A DNA stretch of 64,000 nucleotides from VRUE01 sp963695835 (GTDB taxonomy: Bacteria; Actinomycetota; Thermoleophilia; Solirubrobacterales; 70-9). Positions 6,347 through 14,866 of the stretch are shown piece after piece (position 1 is the stretch's first letter; every line of letters starts with the position of its first letter). The notes beneath the pieces are model-generated. The model was given only the letters and a program-made list of their open reading frames with translations, was not told the origin of the DNA and did not search any database. A program made the position numbers and the translations under genes. The DNA is taken from positions 248,001 through 312,000 of the forward strand of contig CAVOHR010000004.1 in the NCBI GenBank assembly GCA_963695835.1, read 5' to 3'.

Positions 6347-8709
6347 GGACGGTTGCCGGCCGTGGCGCGCCGCGGACGCCGCGCCACGGCCGGTCGGGCG
6401 CTCTGCACGGCCGGGGCGGCGGTGTCCGGGTCCTTGCCGAAGTGAATGCGGCCCTCGAGCGGCTTCGCGGCCTTCGAGATCACGTGGTAGGGCGTGTCCC
6501 AGTCGCCGGCGAGGCTGAGGCTGACGAGCAGCGCAACCGCCAGCGCGGCGAGGCTGACCGTGGCCGCCACCCGGCCGGCCCGCAGTCGCCAGACCGGCTG
6601 CGGCCGGACCCGCGGTCGCGCGGTCAGCACCCGCGAGGCGATCGAGGGCAGCGAGGCGAAGGAGGAATCGGGCGGGCGGCGCTCGCGGGTGACGTGGCGC
6701 AGCACCGACTCCAGCTCGTGCTCGGAGCGCGCCACCTCGGCCAGGCCGAAGCGCTCGAAGGCCGCGTTGTTGGCCCGCAGGTGACCGGCGGCGAAGCCGT
6801 AGGAGACGACCGGGCAGCCGCGGATGTGGGCCTCCAGCACGGTCAGGCCGGCGGTCGAGTGGACCATCGCGTCGGCCGCCGCCATCCAGTCGCTCATCTG
6901 CTCGGTGAAGCCGATCACCCGCACCCGCTCGTCGCCGGCGAAGCGCTGTTCGAGCTTCTCGCGGGCGGCCTCGTTGCGGCCGGCGATGCAGGCGACGGTC
7001 GTGTCCTCGTCGGCGAGCGCCGCCCGGATCGCCCCCTCGAGGTCGCCGATCCCCCAGCCGCCGCCGGAGACCAGCACCAGGCGGCCGTGGGCCGGCACGT
7101 CGAGGGCGCGGCGGGCGTCGCGGCGGGTGCGCGGCATCAGGAACTCGGGCGCGATCGGCGGCCGCATCCACTCGACGCTGGCCGGGCCGGCTAGCCGCTC
7201 GACCTCCTCGATCGACTCCGGGTGGGTCACGTAGTGCAGGTCGACGCCCGGGTGGACCCAGTAGCGCAGGCCGGCGAGGTCGGTGATCGCCGAGTGCACC
7301 GGCACCTCGAGGCGGCGGTTCTCGCGCAGCATCCCCAGCACCGCGGTCACCCCCGGATAGGTGGAGACGACGACGTCGGGCTCGTGCTCGGCGATCGCCC
7401 GCAGCAGCCCGCGCGAGCCGAGCAGGTAGCCGAGGTGGTGCGTCAGCCAGCGGGTCGGCGCGAACTTGGTGATCAGCCAGTACTGGACGTCGAACAGCCA
7501 GGGCAGCCAGCGGAAGGTGAAGCGCGAGCCGTCGCGGGCCACCGAGGAGGAGATCCGGCCCATCGCCTGCAGGCCGTCGACGATCTCGGCCGTCGCACCC
7601 GGGATTTCCCGCTCGACGTCGGCCTTGATCATCCGCGCCGGCAGGTCGTGGCCCTCGCCGATGTCGGCGGTCAGCACCAGCACCCGGAGCGCGCGCTCCT
7701 CGGCGGCGGCGGCGCCGGCCAGCAGGGCCCCCGCCGGACGGCCGTTCTCGTTGCCGTTGCCGTTGTGGCTCAGGACCGGCTTCAGGCCCGGCACCGGGTC
7801 GGGCGGCCGGGTCGTGTTGCGGACCCACTCGACGTAGCGGCGCACCCCCTCGCGGAAGCTGGTCCCGGCCTGCCAGCCGATCTCCTCCAGCGCCCGCCGG
7901 TTGGAGATCTCCTTGCCGGGGAAGTCGCCGGGGCGGGGCGGCGTGTGGACGATCTCGCAGCCGTCGGTGCTTTCCTGGACCCGCTCGGCGATTTCGAGGA
8001 TCGTCACCACCTCGTCGCCGGAGAGGTTGTAGGTGCGGCCGGCCGCCGCGGGCGCCAGCGAGGCGACGATGCCGTCGGCGAGGTCCTCGACGTAGATGAA
8101 GCTGCGCGTCTGGCTGCCGTCGCCGGCGATCGTCAGCGCCTCGCCGGCCAGCGCGAGGTCGGTGAACTTGGCGACCACGCCGGCGGCGCGGGCGCGCGGG
8201 CCGTAGGGGATGCCGAAGCGCAGCACCGTGTACTCGAGGTCGTAGAGCTCGGCGTAGCCGGCGCAGTAGGTCTCCCCGGCCAGCTTGGTCGCGGTGTAGA
8301 GGTGGCGCGGCGCCGGGATCGGCGTCGACTCGTCGACCGCCTGCTCGGCGCAGTCGCTGTAGACCCAGGTGGTCGAGCCGTAGACGACGCGGCCGGCCTT
8401 CGCCCGGCAGGCCGCCTCGAGCACGTTCAGGGTGCCGCGCGTGTTGACCTCCTCGGCCAGCACCGGGTCGGCGAGCACGTGGGCGACGTCGGCGACGGCG
8501 GCGAGGTGGATCACCGCGTCGCAGTCGCGCATCGCCAGGTCGAGGTTGGCGGGGTCGGTGATGCTGCCGGTGAACGTCTCGACCTCGAGCGGCGAGTGGT
8601 AGGGCGAGGCGCTGAGGTCGAAGATCCGCGGCGTGTCGCCGCGGTCGATCAGCCTGTCGACGACGTGCGAGCCGATGAAGCCGCCGCCGCCGGTGACCAG
8701 AACCCTCAT
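6343..8709 (-). CDS. NAD-dependent epimerase fused to an MGDG-synthase-like glycosyltransferase
   Basis: A single 788-residue frame with no internal stop. Residues 1 to about 310 form an extended SDR epimerase with TGGGGFIGSH for NAD binding and a YTATK catalytic motif. A Gly/Asn linker (SHNGNGNENGRPAG) leads to a GT-B glycosyltransferase from about residue 345 (VLVLTADIGEGHDLPARMI), as in monogalactosyldiacylglycerol synthase and MurG-like enzymes, with SGGGWGIGD and HSTAGLTVLEA donor-site motifs. One membrane segment (VSLAALAVALLVSLSLAG) lies near the C-terminus. The product may build a glycolipid with the flanking aminotransferase and deacetylase. The start overlaps the aminotransferase stop (ATGA). 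Confidence 0.85.
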   Translation of the reverse strand: MRVLVTGGGGFIGSHVVDRLIDRGDTPRIFDLSASPYHSPLEVETFTGSITDPANLDLAMRDCDAVIHLAAVADVAHVLADPVLAEEVNTRGTLNVLEAACRAKAGRVVYGSTTWVYSDCAEQAVDESTPIPAPRHLYTATKLAGETYCAGYAELYDLEYTVLRFGIPYGPRARAAGVVAKFTDLALAGEALTIAGDGSQTRSFIYVEDLADGIVASLAPAAAGRTYNLSGDEVVTILEIAERVQESTDGCEIVHTPPRPGDFPGKEISNRRALEEIGWQAGTSFREGVRRYVEWVRNTTRPPDPVPGLKPVLSHNGNGNENGRPAGALLAGAAAAEERALRVLVLTADIGEGHDLPARMIKADVEREIPGATAEIVDGLQAMGRISSSVARDGSRFTFRWLPWLFDVQYWLITKFAPTRWLTHHLGYLLGSRGLLRAIAEHEPDVVVSTYPGVTAVLGMLRENRRLEVPVHSAITDLAGLRYWVHPGVDLHYVTHPESIEEVERLAGPASVEWMRPPIAPEFLMPRTRRDARRALDVPAHGRLVLVSGGGWGIGDLEGAIRAALADEDTTVACIAGRNEAAREKLEQRFAGDERVRVIGFTEQMSDWMAAADAMVHSTAGLTVLEAHIRGCPVVSYGFAAGHLRANNAAFERFGLAEVARSEHELESVLRHVTRERRPPDSSFASLPSIASRVLTARPRVRPQPVWRLRAGRVAATVSLAALAVALLVSLSLAGDWDTPYHVISKAAKPLEGRIHFGKDPDTAAPAVQSARPAVARRPRRATAGNRP

Positions 8710-9740
8710 CCTTCTCCCTTCCCCAGCGCCGCCTCGCGGCTCTCCGGGCGGTAGTAGAGCGGCACGCACCAGTGGTGCCCGGCCACCCAGTCGGTGTTCG
8801 GAAGGTCCGCTTCGCGTCCCATGATCCGGTGACAGGGCTGCTCGTAGACGCGGCCCGTCGACTTCTCTACCGGCTCGAAGACGATGTACTTGTAAAGGCC
8901 GGAGGTCATTCCCTCCGGCAGCTCCAGCCGCGCCGGATGGGCCGGGTCGAGCCGCTCGCGGGCGTACTCGTTCTTCCAGGCGACGATCTCCTCCATCCGC
9001 TCCGCCTGGACCAGGCCGAGCGCCGCGGTGAACTCGCTCATGCGGAAGTTGAGGCCGTCGACCTCGTGCTCGAACTTGCCGTAGTTGCGGAACCTCGCCG
9101 CGAACTCGATCAGCTCCGGGTCGGCGGAGACGAGCACGCCGCCCTCGCCGGTGGAGACGGTCTTGGTCGCGTAGAGCGAGTAGGCGCCGGCGTCGCCGAA
9201 GCCGCCCGGCCGCCGGCCGCTCCAATCGGCGCCGTGGGCGTGGGCGCAGTCCTCGAGCAGGAAGATCCCGTTCGCGCGGCAGTAGGCGGCGATCCGCTCG
9301 GAGTCGAAGGCGATGTGGCCGCCGATGTGGACGAGGATCGCGGCCCGCGGCCGGTGGCGCTCGGCCTTCGCCTCGAAATCCTCGAACGCCATGCAGAGGT
9401 CGTCGCGGCGGCAGTCGACGAACTCGACCTCGGCGCCGGCCCCGACCGCCGCCAGCGGCGTCGCCATGAAGGTGTTGGAGGGGCAGAGGACGGTCTCGCC
9501 GCGGACGCCGGCGAACTCGAGCGCCGCCAGCGCGCCGCCGGCCCAGCTCGACAGCCCGAGGCTCGGCAGGCCGTTCCACTCCGACCAGCGCCGCTCGAAG
9601 GCCTCGAGCATGGGCCCCTCCGACCACTGCTCGGAGTCGAGCACCTCGGTCCAGAGGTCGAACAGCCGGGCACGGTCGCGGTGATCGAACCCGATCGCGA
9701 ACCTGCTGGCGTCGAGCGTGGGGCTTAGCTGGGAAGGCAA
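8706..9740 (-). CDS. DegT/DnrJ/EryC1 family PLP-dependent aminotransferase
   Basis: A 344-residue sugar aminotransferase-fold protein. The pyridoxal Lys is in SLYATKTVSTGEGG, and LLEDCAHAHGA carries the cofactor-binding Asp region. Family members usually transaminate keto-sugar nucleotides for surface glycans, which fits the epimerase-glycosyltransferase encoded next. The furthest start is a TTG at 9740 and no ATG lies nearby, so the exact start is uncertain. The stop codon overlaps the next start by four bases. Confidence 0.87.
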   Translation of the reverse strand: MPSQLSPTLDASRFAIGFDHRDRARLFDLWTEVLDSEQWSEGPMLEAFERRWSEWNGLPSLGLSSWAGGALAALEFAGVRGETVLCPSNTFMATPLAAVGAGAEVEFVDCRRDDLCMAFEDFEAKAERHRPRAAILVHIGGHIAFDSERIAAYCRANGIFLLEDCAHAHGADWSGRRPGGFGDAGAYSLYATKTVSTGEGGVLVSADPELIEFAARFRNYGKFEHEVDGLNFRMSEFTAALGLVQAERMEEIVAWKNEYARERLDPAHPARLELPEGMTSGLYKYIVFEPVEKSTGRVYEQPCHRIMGREADLPNTDWVAGHHWCVPLYYRPESREAALGKGEG

Positions 9741-9794
9741 AGCGCGGTCAGGCTACCAGCGAAGCCGGATCCGACGGCGAAGCGCAGCCGACAT

Positions 9795-10688
9795 TCACCC
9801 CACCTGAGTGTGGTCAAACTCGGATGCGCGGTCGCCGGCGTGGGCCGACTCGAGAACGGCGCCGACGCTGCGCGAGCCGGCAAGGACGACGGTACCGGCG
9901 AGGGTGATCGCGATGCAGGCGGCGAGCGCGGCGCCGCCGAGCGGCGTCTCGCCCCACGACTCGCCGAAGATCAGCGGCGCCAGCAGGACCGGGACGATCA
10001 CCTGGACGGCGAACATCACCGGCGCCACGTGGGTCGCGGCGCGCCGTTGCAGGGCGCTCATCTCGTTCAGCAGCGCCAGGCCCTCCGAGGCGGCCGCGGT
10101 GGCGAGCCAGGCGGCCGCGGCCAGCAGGGCGCCGGTGGCCAGCTCGTCGGTCAGCAGCTTGCTGGCGATCGCCGTCCAGGCGTAGCCGCAGCCGGCGCCG
10201 ACCACCATCAGCAGGCCGATTCCCCCCCGGCGCCGCAGCGCGTAGGGCAGCAGGACCGGGATCGCGACGACGACCAGCGCCGCCGCGATCGCCGCCGTCC
10301 CGGCGTGGTCGGTGCTGCGTTCCGGCGCCGTCAGGCCGATCCCCGCGACCCCGGCGACGATCGCCGCCACCGCCAGCCCCTCGCGCCGGCCCGGCTCCTC
10401 CCCCAGTCGCTTCGCCCCCAGCCAGAGCAGCAGGATCAGCCCGCTGGCGATGCAGGGCTGCACCACCGTCAGCGGCGCCAGCAGCAGCGCCACGATCTCC
10501 AGCGGCCAGCCCGCCAGCCCGATTCCCGTAGCCACGAGCCAGCGCTTGTTCCGCACCAGCCGCCCCAGCAGCGACAGCCGCAGCGAGTGCTCCCCGGGCA
10601 CCTCACGCACCTCCAGCGCCTGCAGCACGATCGAGGTGTTGTAGAGCAGCGAAGCCCCAACCGCCGCGACTATGCCCAATGCCAGCAC
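9795..10688 (-). CDS. DMT/EamA-type transporter-like membrane protein
   Basis: A 297-residue protein with nine to ten hydrophobic segments starting right at the N-terminus (MLALGIVAAVGASLLYNTSIVLQ), from a GTG start. The layout resembles the drug/metabolite transporter superfamily and NIPA-like magnesium transporters, and the substrate cannot be read from the sequence. The C-terminal tail is soluble. It is probably transcribed alone; its neighbours are unrelated glycan and small membrane genes. Confidence 0.75.
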   Translation of the reverse strand: MLALGIVAAVGASLLYNTSIVLQALEVREVPGEHSLRLSLLGRLVRNKRWLVATGIGLAGWPLEIVALLLAPLTVVQPCIASGLILLLWLGAKRLGEEPGRREGLAVAAIVAGVAGIGLTAPERSTDHAGTAAIAAALVVVAIPVLLPYALRRRGGIGLLMVVGAGCGYAWTAIASKLLTDELATGALLAAAAWLATAAASEGLALLNEMSALQRRAATHVAPVMFAVQVIVPVLLAPLIFGESWGETPLGGAALAACIAITLAGTVVLAGSRSVGAVLESAHAGDRASEFDHTQVG

Positions 10689-10718
10689 GGCGCGGACGCT
10701 ACTGCCCGCGCCCGCCGC

Positions 10719-10946
10719 CTATCGCAGCAGAGTCGCTTCCCGCCGGTGCCGCTGTTTCCGCGCCCTGTAGTGGCTCATCACCCGATTGGTCACCACACTG
10801 CTGATACTCAGCACCAGGACAAGCCCAACGGCCAGCGAGGCGCCCCCCGCGTGCATCTTCAGCAGCACCACGTCTATGGCCGCGGACAACAGCACGGTGC
10901 CCGCTCCCACCAGGACCAATGCCTTGCCTTCGCTCATTATAGACAT
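10719..10946 (-). CDS. Small two-helix membrane protein
   Basis: A 75-residue frame beginning at ATG 10946 (an in-frame ATG at 10937 is the alternative). Two hydrophobic segments (ALVLVGAGTVLLSAAIDVVL and LAVGLVLVLSISSVV) are followed by a very basic tail (YRARKQRHRREATLLR), suggesting an inner-membrane protein with a cytoplasmic tail. No family was recognised. The start directly follows the stop of the small membrane frame upstream, so the two are probably coupled. Confidence 0.5.
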   Translation of the reverse strand: MSIMSEGKALVLVGAGTVLLSAAIDVVLLKMHAGGASLAVGLVLVLSISSVVTNRVMSHYRARKQRHRREATLLR

Positions 10947-10947
10947 C

Positions 10948-11204
10948 CTAGTCGATGAATGCAGACAAGACAATTACGATCAAAGCTGCTACCAGCCCCC
11001 AGAGACCCCCGACGACCGTGGCGCGTCGAAGTTCGTCCTCGTGGGAAGCCGACAGCGCCGGAACGACATGAAGACGAACCCCCCAACGGCTATCGAGGCA
11101 GCCATGAGGCCGGTTGCGGTGGTGGCGATGCCCATGATCGATCCGAGAAGCACGACCCAACCGTAGGGCTCCATCCCGTACGAGTGGTGCGCAGAATATG
11201 CCAA
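10948..11204 (-). pseudogene. Small membrane protein gene with an apparent frameshift
   Basis: Two overlapping frames each carry half of a plausible two-helix protein. The upstream frame from 11204 gives MAYSAHHSYGMEPYGWVVLL and a second hydrophobic stretch through FVFMSFRR. The other frame, ending at 10948, gives SASHEDELRRATVVGGLWGL followed by a helix ending LSAFID. Past about 11050 the first frame turns into low-quality Arg/Pro-rich sequence. A one-base indel near 11045-11060 would join them. Two overlapping real genes is the alternative. No family was recognised. Confidence 0.45.
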
Positions 11205-11256
11205 TTCCGCAACGCCTTTCCGCGGGCGGCGTAGGACAGGCTGGATGCCTTTGTTC

Positions 11257-12957
11257 TCAGGTCTCCTGGTACAGCGGCCCGTCGCCGCCCTCGGGCAGGG
11301 TCAGGCGGCCGCCCTTGGCGGTGATCGCGCCGCACTGCACGCAGTTGGAGGCGGTGACGTGGACGTCGACCTCGGCGGCGCCGTTCTCGAGCTGCTCGTC
11401 GGGGATCTCGTAGACCTGGGCCGGGCACATCGAGACCCAGGTCTGGGCGATCTCGCGCGGCACCCTGGTCTGGATGCGGACGTGGTTGGGCGCGTCGTCG
11501 CGGGTCGCGTTGCCGGAGAGGAAGACCGAGTCGAGCTTGGCGAAGGTCAGCTCGTTGTCGGGCTTGGGGTACTTGTCGCCGGCGGAGCCGATCCGCATCG
11601 GGATCTCGGCGTCGTCCTCGACCTTCCAGTGGCCGCCCGGGAAGGCGCCCTTGGTCGCGACCAGCGCGTTGGCGACGATGCCGCCGACGATCAGTCCCCT
11701 GGAGAGCGGCTGGCGCATGTTGCGCGAGCGGTAGAGGTCCTTCTCGATCGCCGAGTCGCGCACCTTCTTGTCGTAGGCGTCGAACCTGACCGAGTCCTCC
11801 TTCAGCGCCGCGACGATCGCTTCCGCCGCGTAGATCCCGGCGTGCATCGCGTAGTGGACCCCGGCGAGCTCGGCGATGTTGACCATGCCCGCCGCGTCCC
11901 CCGCCACGACCATCCCGGGAACCGAGAACCGCTTCGGCAGCGACCAGTAGCCGCCCGAGGGGAGCGTCTTCGCGCCCCAGCCGACCCGCTTGCCGCCCGC
12001 GAGGATCTTCTTCACGAACGGGTGGGTCTTGAACAGCTGCAGCGCGTCGTGGACGCTGAACGTGGCGTCGGTGTAGTCGAGGCCGACCACCAGGCCGAGG
12101 CAGACCTTGTCCTCGCCCATCGGGTAGATGAAGCTGCCGCCCGCCTCCTTGTGGCTTGCGCCCCAGCGCAGCGGCCAGCCGAGGGTGTGGATCACCCGGT
12201 CGAGCGGCTTCGGCACCTCCCAGATCTCCTTCACCCCCAGCTCCCACGCCTGCGGGTCGGAGCCGTGCATGTCGAAGTAGTCGTAGGCGGCGTAGGTGAG
12301 GTGGCCGAGCGTCCCCTCGGCCAGCACCGTCGCCCTGGCGACCACGTCGGAGCCCGGCTCGAAGTTGCCGAGCTCTTCGCCGTCCTTGCCCCGACCGCGG
12401 TCGCCCGAGCGCACGCCGCGGACGATCCGGTCCTCGACCAGCAGCTTGGTCGCGGCGGTCTCGGAGAGGATGTAGACGCCCGCCTCTTCGGCTTTCTCGG
12501 CCAGGAAGCGGCCCAGTTTCGAGACCGACAGGGTGTAGGTCCCGTCTTTGCGGAAGTTGGGCGGCGTCGGCTTCACCGGGAACGCCGCCTTCGAGGTGAG
12601 GAAGTAGGTGGCGTCCTTGGTCACCTCCTGGTAGACGGGCGGCCAGTCGGCCGGCGCCAGGTCCGGGAACAGCTCTTCCATCGCCGAGGGCTTCACGTTC
12701 GCGCCCGAGAGCAGGTGGGCCCCCGCGACTTTGCCCTTCTCGATCAGCGCCACCGGGACTTCGCCCAGCTTCTCGGTCAGCTCCGGCTCGTCCTCGAGCA
12801 GCTGCATCAGCTTGTTCGCGCAGGCGAGGCCGGCGGGGCCGCCGCCGACGATCGCCACCCCGACCTCGATCCGCTCGTCCTCGGGATCGGTCGGCGGCCC
12901 GATCACGTCTGCCGGGTCGAACGGCGGCGGGAACTCACTCGGCTTCACGGCGGGCAT
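11257..12957 (-). CDS. Electron transfer flavoprotein-ubiquinone oxidoreductase
   Basis: A 566-residue ETF-QO that passes electrons from reduced ETF to quinone at the membrane. The FAD-binding VAIVGGGPAGLACA is near residue 33, VAGDAAGMVNIAELAGVHYA is the second flavin motif, and the C-terminus is the ferredoxin-like domain. The cluster region reads CPAQVYE and NCVQCGAITAKGG. The usual NCVxCKTC spacing would place a fourth Cys where Ile stands, so one [4Fe-4S] ligand appears to be missing. etfA and etfB lie upstream on the same strand, forming a complete electron-transfer module for the acyl-CoA dehydrogenase encoded nearby. Confidence 0.93.
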   Translation of the reverse strand: MPAVKPSEFPPPFDPADVIGPPTDPEDERIEVGVAIVGGGPAGLACANKLMQLLEDEPELTEKLGEVPVALIEKGKVAGAHLLSGANVKPSAMEELFPDLAPADWPPVYQEVTKDATYFLTSKAAFPVKPTPPNFRKDGTYTLSVSKLGRFLAEKAEEAGVYILSETAATKLLVEDRIVRGVRSGDRGRGKDGEELGNFEPGSDVVARATVLAEGTLGHLTYAAYDYFDMHGSDPQAWELGVKEIWEVPKPLDRVIHTLGWPLRWGASHKEAGGSFIYPMGEDKVCLGLVVGLDYTDATFSVHDALQLFKTHPFVKKILAGGKRVGWGAKTLPSGGYWSLPKRFSVPGMVVAGDAAGMVNIAELAGVHYAMHAGIYAAEAIVAALKEDSVRFDAYDKKVRDSAIEKDLYRSRNMRQPLSRGLIVGGIVANALVATKGAFPGGHWKVEDDAEIPMRIGSAGDKYPKPDNELTFAKLDSVFLSGNATRDDAPNHVRIQTRVPREIAQTWVSMCPAQVYEIPDEQLENGAAEVDVHVTASNCVQCGAITAKGGRLTLPEGGDGPLYQET

Positions 12958-12997
12958 TCTCGACTCCTTCGGATCTTCTCTCTGGCTGGAAAGACGA

Positions 12998-13019
12998 CCG
13001 GGGGGCCGCAGCCCCCCGG
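12998..13019 (-). terminator. Strong GC hairpin between etfA and ETF-QO
   Basis: Perfect nine-base arms CCGGGGGGC and GCCCCCCGG enclose the loop CGCA. No U-tract follows on the minus strand, so it may act as an attenuator or mRNA 3'-end stabiliser between the etf genes and the ETF-QO gene rather than a full terminator. Confidence 0.45.
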
Positions 13020-13024
13020 CGACG

Positions 13025-13996
13025 TCAGCCCTTCTTCGCTTTGATCGCCTCGGTCAGCTTGGGGACGATCTTGTGCAGGTCGCCGACCACGCCGAGGTCC
13101 GAGAACTCGAAGATCGGCGCGTTCTGGTCCTTGTTGATCGCCAGGATGTTCTCCGAGCTCTGCATCCCGACCTTGTGCTGGATCGCGCCGGAGATGCCGG
13201 CGGCCAGGTAGAGCTTCGGCGCCACCGTCTTGCCGGTCTGGCCGATCTGGGCCGCGTACGGGTACCAGCCGGCGTCGACGACCGCGCGGGTCGCGGCGAC
13301 CGCGCCGCCCATCGCCTCGGCCAGCTGCTCGCAGAGCTCGAAGCCCTCCGCGGCGCCGAGCCCGCGGCCGCCGCCGACCAGGATCTCGGCGTCCTCGATG
13401 TTGACGTCGGCGCCGCGCTGCTCGCCGCGCTGCACCATCGTCGCCTTGGTCGACCAGGGCGACAGCTCGACCTCGACGTCGACGACCTCGGCGCTGCCGC
13501 CGCTCTCGTTCGCGTCGAAGGCGTTGAGCCGGCTGATGATGATCCCCGGCTCGCCGACGTAGCCGACGTCGGCGACCTGGGAGTCCTGCAGGATCGGGCG
13601 CTCGGCGACCAGCTTGCCGTCCTCCGCCCTGACCTTCGTCACCTCCATCGTCACCCCCGCGCTCAACCGCGCGGTGAGACCGGCGCCGATCTCGAAGCCG
13701 AGCAGGCCGCCGCCGAACAGGGCGTAGGAGAAGCCCTCGTCCTCGATCACCTTGGCCATCGCGTCGATGATCGGCTGGGCGAGGCCCTCGGGCACGCCCC
13801 TGGCGCGGTAGACCTTCGCCGCGCCCCAGTTGCCGAGCCCGGCGCAGGCGTCGTCGCCGGCCTCGCCGACGACCAGCGCGGCGGCCTCGCCGCCGATCTC
13901 GCCGGCCAGCTTGGCCGCCTCGGAGATCGCCCCGAGCGAGTTCTTGTTGAAGTTGCCCTCGTCGTCATGGAGGGCGTAAACCAGGATGCCACTCAT
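13025..13996 (-). CDS. etfA: Electron transfer flavoprotein alpha subunit
   Basis: A 323-residue ETF alpha. The FAD-binding C-terminal domain is clear: VGGGRGLGAAEGFELCEQLA at about residues 207-226, GQTGKTVAPKLYLAAGISGAIQH, and NKDQNAPIFEFSDLGVVGD. It pairs with EtfB to accept electrons from acyl-CoA dehydrogenases. The ATG at 13996 directly follows the etfB stop codon, so both subunits should be made from one transcript. Confidence 0.96.
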   Translation of the reverse strand: MSGILVYALHDDEGNFNKNSLGAISEAAKLAGEIGGEAAALVVGEAGDDACAGLGNWGAAKVYRARGVPEGLAQPIIDAMAKVIEDEGFSYALFGGGLLGFEIGAGLTARLSAGVTMEVTKVRAEDGKLVAERPILQDSQVADVGYVGEPGIIISRLNAFDANESGGSAEVVDVEVELSPWSTKATMVQRGEQRGADVNIEDAEILVGGGRGLGAAEGFELCEQLAEAMGGAVAATRAVVDAGWYPYAAQIGQTGKTVAPKLYLAAGISGAIQHKVGMQSSENILAINKDQNAPIFEFSDLGVVGDLHKIVPKLTEAIKAKKG

Positions 13997-14788
13997 CTAG
14001 ATCAGCTTCCTCTCGTCGAGCCAGGCGACGATCTTCTCGACCGTCTCGTTGGTGTCCTCGTCCTCGATGATCTCTCCGGCCTCCTTCGCAGGGGGCGGGT
14101 TGAGCGCCAGGACGCTCGTCTTCGAGCCGGCCTCACCGACCATGCCGGCGTCGATCCCGACGTCGCCGGTCGCCTTGCCCTCGAGCGGTTTCTTTTTCGC
14201 CCCCATGATCGCTTTCAGGCTCGGGTAGCGGGGCTCGTTGATCGCGTCGCCGACGCTGATCACGGCCGGCAGCTCGACCTCGACCGTGTCGTAGCCGTAC
14301 TCGGCCTGGCGCTCGCAGCGCAGCTTGCCGTCGGTGACGTCGATCTTGATCACCTGCGTCAGCGAGGGCATCTTGAGGTGATCGGCGACGACCGCGCCGA
14401 TCGTGTAGCACTCGCCGTCGTCGGACTGCTGGCCGAGCAGCACCAGGTCCGGGCTCTCGGGCTCGAGCACCTTCGCCAGCGAGTAGCCGGTCGCGCAGAC
14501 GTCGGAGCCGGCGAGCGCGTCGTCGGAGAGGTGCACCGAGCGGTCGGCGCCGAGCGCCACCGCCTTGTGCAGAGCGCGGACCGCCGAGTCGGGGCCCATC
14601 GTCACCGCGACGACTTCCTCGACCGGGATCGCGCCGCCCTCCTTGATCTGCATGGCGGCCTCGATGGCGTGGGTGTCGAAGGGGTTGAGATTTTTCTCGC
14701 CGCTGCGGTCCAGGCGCATCGTCGCGGGGTCGATTCGCTTCTGGACGGCGGCGTCCGGTACCTCCTTGACCAGGACGCAGATCTTCAA
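13997..14788 (-). CDS. etfB: Electron transfer flavoprotein beta subunit
   Basis: A 263-residue ETF beta that binds AMP and forms the recognition loop for dehydrogenases. Typical stretches are NPFDTHAIEAAMQIKEGG and LLGQQSDDGECYTIGAVVAD. The TTG start at 14788 was chosen because a strong AAGGAGG sits just upstream and the product then begins MKICVLVKEVPD, the family consensus. It heads the leftward etfB-etfA-ETF-QO run. A palindrome typical of TetR operators lies 35 bp upstream. Confidence 0.95.
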   Translation of the reverse strand: MKICVLVKEVPDAAVQKRIDPATMRLDRSGEKNLNPFDTHAIEAAMQIKEGGAIPVEEVVAVTMGPDSAVRALHKAVALGADRSVHLSDDALAGSDVCATGYSLAKVLEPESPDLVLLGQQSDDGECYTIGAVVADHLKMPSLTQVIKIDVTDGKLRCERQAEYGYDTVEVELPAVISVGDAINEPRYPSLKAIMGAKKKPLEGKATGDVGIDAGMVGEAGSKTSVLALNPPPAKEAGEIIEDEDTNETVEKIVAWLDERKLI

Positions 14789-14822
14789 AGTTCAAGCCTC
14801 CTTGGCTGGTTGCTCACGCTGG

Positions 14823-14838
14823 TTGACTGACCAGTCAA
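14823..14838. promoter_or_regulatory. TetR-type operator palindrome upstream of etfB
   Basis: The sequence TTGACTGACCAGTCAA has seven-base arms TTGACTG and CAGTCAA around two bases. Operators of TetR-family repressors of fatty-acid and acyl-CoA catabolism in actinobacteria have this form. It lies between the mutase small-subunit stop and the etfB start, where a promoter for etfB is expected. No TetR gene is in the window. Confidence 0.55.
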
Positions 14839-14866
14839 TCAGTCTATCTATACATCTGGACGTGTG

